From the NCBI GenBank assembly GCA_020444075.1, contig JAHLLR010000052.1, positions 1-35,923 of the forward strand: a stretch of DNA of 35,923 bases, read 5' to 3'. The position numbers were made by a program, and so were the translations under genes. The stretch is from Deltaproteobacteria bacterium (GTDB lineage Bacteria; Desulfobacterota; Desulfobacteria; Desulfobacterales; Desulfosarcinaceae). Positions 31,827 through 35,923 of the stretch are shown here, piece by piece (position 1 is the stretch's first letter; each line of letters opens with the position of its first letter). The notes below the pieces were generated by a model, which was not told the DNA's origin, ran no database searches, and saw only the letters and a program-made list of their open reading frames with translations.

Positions 31827-32957
31827 ATGGAAATTACCACCACAATCGTCGGGGCAGGCGTAGTGGGGCTTGCCGTGGCGGCAGAGCTGTCCAAAACCCG
31901 CAAGGGGATATTGATCCTGGAACGCAACCCGTCATTCGGCCAGGAAACATCGAGCCGCAACAGTGAAGTCATTCATGCGGGCATCTATTATGCGAGGGAT
32001 TCCCTGAAGGCCAGACTCTGCGTCGAAGGCAACCGCCTGTTGTACCCGTTGTGTGAACAGCACCGCATTCCGCACCGCCGCTGCGGCAAGCTGATCGTGG
32101 CCACCGAAAAAGATGAGGAGGCGATTCTGGCGACGATCCAGGATCATGCGCGCGAAAACGGCGCGGAAGCCCTTGAACTGTTGAGCGCCAGGCAGATCAA
32201 GGCCCTGGAACCCAACGTGAAGGCGTGTGCCGCTCTTTTTTCTCCCTCCACCGGGATCATCCATTCCCATCGGCTGATGCGTCACTATGCTGCCCGGGCC
32301 AACAAAAACGGCGCCCGGTTCGTGCCGCAAACTACGGTTTCACGGGTCGAGAAACAAGACGATGGCCGCTACCAGGTCCATGTGGCCTACCCGGACGGCC
32401 AGACAGACGCATTTGCATCGCGCTGGATCATCAACTGCGCCGGCCTTGAATCCGATCGTCTGGCCGAATCCATGGGGATCGATATCGATGCCTGCGGCTA
32501 CCGGCTGCACTACTGGAAAGGGGAGTATTTCAGCCTCGACGCGCCCCCGGAGTTCATCCGCCATCTGGTCTATCCGGTTCCCCAGGCAAACCATGTGGGC
32601 CTGGGGGTCCATGCCACCCTCGACTTGAGCGGCCGGGTGAAATTTGGCCCCAATGCGACCTATCTGCCCGACAGGGACCTGGATTATTCCGTGAATCCGG
32701 CAGCCCGGCAGTCATTCTACGAAGCGGTCTGCCGCTATCTGCCCGGCATCGCGGTAGACCAACTGCATCCGGAAATGACCGGGATCCGGCCCAAGCTGCA
32801 GAAACCGGGGGACCCGGCCAGGGATTTCATCATCGCGGAGGAATCCTCGAAGGGTTTTCCCGGCGTGATCAACCTGATCGGCATCGAGTCCCCCGGGCTT
32901 ACCGCCAGCCCCGCCATTGCCCGTCATGTGGCGGCGCTGGTCGCCGAACGGGCGTGA
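31827..32957 (+). CDS. L-2-hydroxyglutarate oxidase/dehydrogenase-like flavoprotein (DAO family)
   Basis: A 376-aa FAD protein of the D-amino-acid-oxidase-like superfamily. The FAD loop is VGAGVVGLAVAAELS (about 8-22), followed by SSRNSEVIHAGIYY, the signature of the LhgO group, and the C-terminal GIESPGLTASPAIA. E. coli LhgO oxidises L-2-hydroxyglutarate to 2-oxoglutarate and feeds electrons to quinone; the true substrate here is not proven. AAGGAG lies before ATG, 15 bp after the J/HTH gene, so it is likely in the same transcript, perhaps only by chance of location. No terminator is convincing at 32958-33010. Confidence 0.88.
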   Translation: MEITTTIVGAGVVGLAVAAELSKTRKGILILERNPSFGQETSSRNSEVIHAGIYYARDSLKARLCVEGNRLLYPLCEQHRIPHRRCGKLIVATEKDEEAILATIQDHARENGAEALELLSARQIKALEPNVKACAALFSPSTGIIHSHRLMRHYAARANKNGARFVPQTTVSRVEKQDDGRYQVHVAYPDGQTDAFASRWIINCAGLESDRLAESMGIDIDACGYRLHYWKGEYFSLDAPPEFIRHLVYPVPQANHVGLGVHATLDLSGRVKFGPNATYLPDRDLDYSVNPAARQSFYEAVCRYLPGIAVDQLHPEMTGIRPKLQKPGDPARDFIIAEESSKGFPGVINLIGIESPGLTASPAIARHVAALVAERA

Positions 32958-33010
32958 ACCCGGCATCTCTCCGGGCAGGGTATCTCTGGGGCTGATCTTG
33001 TAGCCGGCGA

Positions 33011-33532
33011 TCAGATATCCATGTTAGCCGGCTCGTAGTATTCTTTGGAATGCTTGCAGGACGGGCATTTGGGTGGCGGTTCGGTGCCTTCGACGACATA
33101 GCCGCAGACGCTGCACTTCCACTTGATCGGCTGCTCGCGTTTGTACACGGTCCCTGCCTGGACCATTTCGATCAGCTTTTTATAGCGTGCGCGATGGTGG
33201 GCCTCGATCCTGGCTACCTGCTCGAAGGCGATCTTCGCCTGGGTCTGTCCCTCTTCTTCCGCTTCCTTTGCGAACTGCGGGTACATGCTTTCCACCTCGT
33301 AGTCTTCTCCGCCCATGGCTTCCTTCAGATTGGCCAGGGTGTCGCCGATGCCGCCCAGGAGCTTCAGATGGTCTTTGGCATGCTGCATTTCGTTATCGGC
33401 CGTCTCCTCGAGAATCTTGGCAATGTAGTGATAGCCTTCTTTCCGCGCGACCTTGGCAAAAAAGGTATACTTGTTGCGGGCCTGGGATTCCCCGGCAAAG
33501 GCTGCTTTCAGATTTTCGGTGGTCTTGCTCAT
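33011..33532 (-). CDS. rubrerythrin
   Basis: A 173-aa peroxide-reducing protein of anaerobes. The ferritin-like four-helix part carries the diiron ligands, E15 in GESQARNK, E48-xx-H51 in NEMQHAKDH, and the second ExxH, E110-xx-H113, in RIEAHHRAR. The C-terminal rubredoxin-like site has C140, C143, C156 and C159 (CSVCGYVVEG and CPSCKHS). It is slightly shorter than classical Desulfovibrio rubrerythrin but complete. AAGGAG precedes ATG. It lies 86 bp after the PerR-like gene on the same strand; PerR-rubrerythrin pairs are common in this group. Confidence 0.96.
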   Translation of the reverse strand: MSKTTENLKAAFAGESQARNKYTFFAKVARKEGYHYIAKILEETADNEMQHAKDHLKLLGGIGDTLANLKEAMGGEDYEVESMYPQFAKEAEEEGQTQAKIAFEQVARIEAHHRARYKKLIEMVQAGTVYKREQPIKWKCSVCGYVVEGTEPPPKCPSCKHSKEYYEPANMDI

Positions 33533-33559
33533 TGTTTTCTCCTTGTTGAGATGTGAATG

Positions 33560-33618
33560 GGTTTTTTAAAAAAAAGATGCCCGGGGGCCCGCTCCTGCGG
33601 AAAAAGCTCCCGGAACAT
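33560..33618 (-). terminator. possible partial terminator between the PerR and rubrerythrin genes
   Basis: On the minus strand CCGGGAGC and GCCCCCGG pair with one mismatch around a long loop, and GCATCTTTTTTTT follows. If active, it would lower or time rubrerythrin expression relative to PerR, with read-through needed since no promoter is visible in the gap. Confidence 0.35.
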
Positions 33619-34062
33619 TTACTGCTTTGGGGAGCAGGCATCACAAAGTCCTTTGAGGACGACGCGCCGGCTGATCACCTTGAAGGTGGAGGCGATCGTT
33701 TTGGGTACCTCGAGGCGGGCATAGCCCTCGTATGCGAAATCGATGATCCTGCCGCAGGCCATGCAGTGGAGGTGATGGTGGTCCGTGATGTCGGGGTCGA
33801 AGCGCTTGGGGCCGCCGAAGGTTTCCACCACGTCCACCACGCCGATGCCGGCAAAGGTCAACAGCGTCCGGTTGACCGTATCGAAAGAGATGTTCGGGAA
33901 CTCTTTTTTGACCGCCCTGAATACCCGGTCCGCCGTGGGGTGCTGCTTCGACTGGATGAGGACCCGGTAAATGGCAACCCGCTGGGGGGTGATTTTAAGA
34001 TGGTGACGCCGGCAGGTTTCGATAAAAAGCTGCACGCGCTGATCAATAACTGTGTTTTGCAT
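33619..34062 (-). CDS. perR: Fur-family peroxide regulator (PerR-like)
   Basis: A 147-aa regulator. The winged helix covers about 20-85 (KITPQRVAIYRVLIQ, then SFDTVNRTLLTFAGIG), the regulatory metal site has DHHHLHCMACGRIIDF, and the structural zinc site is two CxxC pairs, CMAC and CDAC. PerR uses iron and histidine oxidation to sense peroxide; the neighbouring rubrerythrin supports PerR over Fur, though the two cannot be told apart with certainty here. ATG 34062 is the only suitable start and has no ribosome-binding site; the promoter puts the transcript start at or within a base of the ATG, suggesting leaderless translation. Confidence 0.87.
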   Translation of the reverse strand: MQNTVIDQRVQLFIETCRRHHLKITPQRVAIYRVLIQSKQHPTADRVFRAVKKEFPNISFDTVNRTLLTFAGIGVVDVVETFGGPKRFDPDITDHHHLHCMACGRIIDFAYEGYARLEVPKTIASTFKVISRRVVLKGLCDACSPKQ

Positions 34063-34068
34063 GACGTT

Positions 34069-34097
34069 CTTAAATAGGATTAATTCTTATTTGTCAA
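34069..34097 (-). promoter_or_regulatory. promoter of the PerR-rubrerythrin operon with a Fur-type box
   Basis: Reading leftward, TTGACA (34092-34097) and TTTAAG (34069-34074) are spaced 17 bp. The 21-bp near-palindrome AAATAGGATTAATTCTTATT (start 34072, ending 34092) fills the spacer: its 10-bp arms match at eight positions, as expected for a Fur/PerR box. This implies autorepression. Confidence 0.7.
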
Positions 34098-34228
34098 CAC
34101 CTTTTTCAGGTTGAAATGGCGGGGCCGGGCCGCCGTCTTTACTTGCCGGACGCATGCGGCTCCGGACCGGCATTCACTCCCGAGCGAACCCGGACCGGAC
34201 CGGGGTGCGGTAAGGAACAGGTTCGAGA

Positions 34229-35923
34229 TCACGCCGGATCCGGCGGATGCGGATACATGCTTTCGATCTCCCGGGCGTAATTGGCCTTGATGATCCGCCG
34301 CTTCAGTTTCATGGTGGGGGTCAGTTCGCCCCTTTCGATCGACAGTTCTTCCGGTAGAATCACAAATTTTTTAATCGTCCAGGGGCGGGGCAGGCTGGTG
34401 TTGACCGCATCCACATGCCGTTGCAGATAGGCGGTGAAGGTTTTGCAGACGGCCGCGCCCGCAGCATCTCTGGCGCTGCTGCCCGCGTCGACGGCGGCCT
34501 GTTCGAGCTTGGCCGGATCGAGGGTCAGCAGGGCGGAAACATATTTCCGCCGGTCGCCCACAACCACCACCTGGTTGATGACGGGAATCGCCTTGAGCCT
34601 GCTTTCCAGGACCTGGGGAGGAATATTTTCGCCGCCGGCGGTGATGATCAACTCTTTCATCCGGTCGGTGACTTTCAGAAAACCCGCCTCGTCAATCTCA
34701 CCGACATCGCCGGAGTGAAGCCAGCCCTGCGCATCGATCGTTTCCCGGGTGGCCGCTTCGTTTTTGTAATAGCCCTTGAACACATGTCGCCCGCGCATCA
34801 GGATCTCGTCATATTCCCCGAGGGTCAGTTCCGTTCCCGGCATGGGCGGTCCGGCCCAGCCGGTGCGATGGCGATGGGGCTGGGGCAGGGAGATGGTCGT
34901 GGGACCGGTGCATTCGCTCATGCCGTATATCTCTGTAATCGGGATCCCCAGGCTCATGAAGAACTCCAGGGTATCCTCGGCAATCGGTGCGGCCGTAGAG
35001 AAAAATATCCGGCAGCGATCAAACCCCAGCCGCTCGCGAACTTTGGAAAAAACGAGCTTTTCCGCCAGAGGATATAAAAAGGGATCGGGCTTGCCGGTCT
35101 GGCGGGCATAGCCGCCGGCGAGGCCCTGTTTGCGGGCCCAGGCGGCGATCTTTTTTTTAAGGGGCGGATTTTGGGCACCGGCTGCCGCCATTTTGGCCTG
35201 AATTTTTTCCCACACCCGCGGCACGCCGAGAAAAATGGTCGGACGCACCTCCTTCAGGTTGTCGCCCAGCATATCCAGGCTTTCGGCAAACCAGGAGGTG
35301 GCGCCCATGGTCATCGGCACGATCAGGCTGACCATCTGCTCGGCGATATGGCTCAAGGGGAGATAGCTGATGAGTTGCTCCCGGTGGTCCCCCGCGACAA
35401 TTTCCACGACTTTACGGGCCGTCCAGACGATGTTGTCGTGGGTGATCATGACCCCCTTGGGGTTGCCGGTCGTTCCGGAGGTGTAGATCAGCGTGCAGCA
35501 GTCTTCAGGGGCCTGGTTTCCCATGCGGGTATCCAGCGCCTCGTCGGGCACCCGCGAAGCCAGTTCGGGCAGGTCCTGCCAGGCGACCACCCGTTCATCG
35601 GCGTCCGACCCGTTCATCATCACGATGGCCTTCAGGTCGGGGAGACGGGGCCAGAGGGCTGCAAACTTGGCCAGCTGGGCCGCATCTTCCACCACAACGA
35701 TGTTGGCCTCGCTGTGCTCGGCAATATAGTGGCATTGTTCCGGCGTGCTGGTGGTATAGATGCCGCCGGGGATGGCTCCCGCAAAAATGGCGGCCAGATC
35801 GCTGATAAACCATTGGGGGCAGTTGTTCCCGAGGATGCTGACCGCTTTGCCGACGTCGAGGCCCAAAGCGATAAAGGCTTTGGCCGTGGTGCGGACCCGG
35901 GCGTCGTAATCCCGCCAGGTCAG
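34229..35923 (-). CDS. long-chain acyl-CoA synthetase, 5' end beyond the window
   Basis: The frame is open from the stop at 34229 to the window end; 564 codons are visible. ATP/AMP motif YTSGTTGNPKGV, the YLPLSHIAEQ loop, EIYGMSECTGP and the C-terminal LHSGDVGEIDEAGFLKVTDRMKELIIT block are those of AMP-binding synthetases that activate fatty acids to acyl-CoA. The reading LTWRDYDARVRTTAKAF at the very edge is usual for about 60-70 residues after the start, so little is missing. The TTG at 35866 is not the start. The gap 34098-34228 shows only short CCGGACC repeats and no terminator I can support. Confidence 0.93.
   Translation of the reverse strand: MTWRDYDARVRTTAKAFIALGLDVGKAVSILGNNCPQWFISDLAAIFAGAIPGGIYTTSTPEQCHYIAEHSEANIVVVEDAAQLAKFAALWPRLPDLKAIVMMNGSDADERVVAWQDLPELASRVPDEALDTRMGNQAPEDCCTLIYTSGTTGNPKGVMITHDNIVWTARKVVEIVAGDHREQLISYLPLSHIAEQMVSLIVPMTMGATSWFAESLDMLGDNLKEVRPTIFLGVPRVWEKIQAKMAAAGAQNPPLKKKIAAWARKQGLAGGYARQTGKPDPFLYPLAEKLVFSKVRERLGFDRCRIFFSTAAPIAEDTLEFFMSLGIPITEIYGMSECTGPTTISLPQPHRHRTGWAGPPMPGTELTLGEYDEILMRGRHVFKGYYKNEAATRETIDAQGWLHSGDVGEIDEAGFLKVTDRMKELIITAGGENIPPQVLESRLKAIPVINQVVVVGDRRKYVSALLTLDPAKLEQAAVDAGSSARDAAGAAVCKTFTAYLQRHVDAVNTSLPRPWTIKKFVILPEELSIERGELTPTMKLKRRIIKANYAREIESMYPHPPDPA

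Overview
The window looks like chromosomal DNA of an anaerobic Desulfobacterota bacterium, most likely a Desulfosarcina-like sulfate reducer. This rests on gene content (glycyl radical enzyme, rubrerythrin plus PerR, outer-membrane lipid A deacylase-like protein, branched-chain amino-acid-type binding protein, acyl-CoA synthetase), a G+C-rich coding bias and short dispersed hairpin repeats. The placement is inference; no rRNA, tRNA, CRISPR array, prophage or insertion-sequence transposase is visible.

Left part (1-9045): a minus-strand operon encodes a FadR-type regulator, a glycyl radical enzyme (GRE), its radical-SAM activase and a PNPOx-fold flavoprotein. It is driven by a well-formed promoter with a perfect FadR-like operator at the start site. 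Same-orientation copies of a roughly 270-bp intergenic repeat lie on both sides of it, and a third copy follows a two-Cache/HAMP/GAF/GGDEF diguanylate cyclase.

Centre-left (9046-16332): a serine racemase/threonine dehydratase-fold ammonia-lyase, an LpxR-like outer-membrane protein, a 51-aa small gene, a zinc-ribbon protein, a CurA-type reductase with a PNPOx-fold partner, a methyltransferase, an overlapping pair (unknown protein plus amidohydrolase), an unknown 112-aa protein and a cold-shock protein with a bidirectional terminator.

Centre (16333-25661): a YbiT-type ABC-F ATPase stands behind a structured leader that ends in an intrinsic terminator and holds a possible 5-residue leader peptide. 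Next come a Cys-rich protein coupled to a peptidoglycan-binding Gly-rich protein, a TerB-like protein with an inverted repeat inside its promoter, and a three-gene operon (metallo-beta-lactamase-fold hydrolase, periplasmic binding protein, flavin amine oxidase) with a palindrome at its promoter. A lone archaeal-type ATPase gene closes this part.

Right part (25770-35923): a GatZ/KbaZ-like protein, an adenosine-specific kinase-like protein, a B12-binding radical SAM enzyme and a small exported protein. A 168-bp MITE-like element with 22-bp terminal inverted repeats follows. Then come a MinD-like ATPase overlapping a gene that fuses a degenerate J-domain to a RodZ-like HTH, an L-2-hydroxyglutarate oxidase-like flavoprotein, a PerR-rubrerythrin oxidative-stress pair whose PerR gene may be leaderless, and a long-chain acyl-CoA synthetase cut by the window end.

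The most promising possibly undescribed units are the repeat-bounded GRE operon, the ABC-F leader, the MinD/J-HTH pair and the Cys-rich/peptidoglycan-binding pair.
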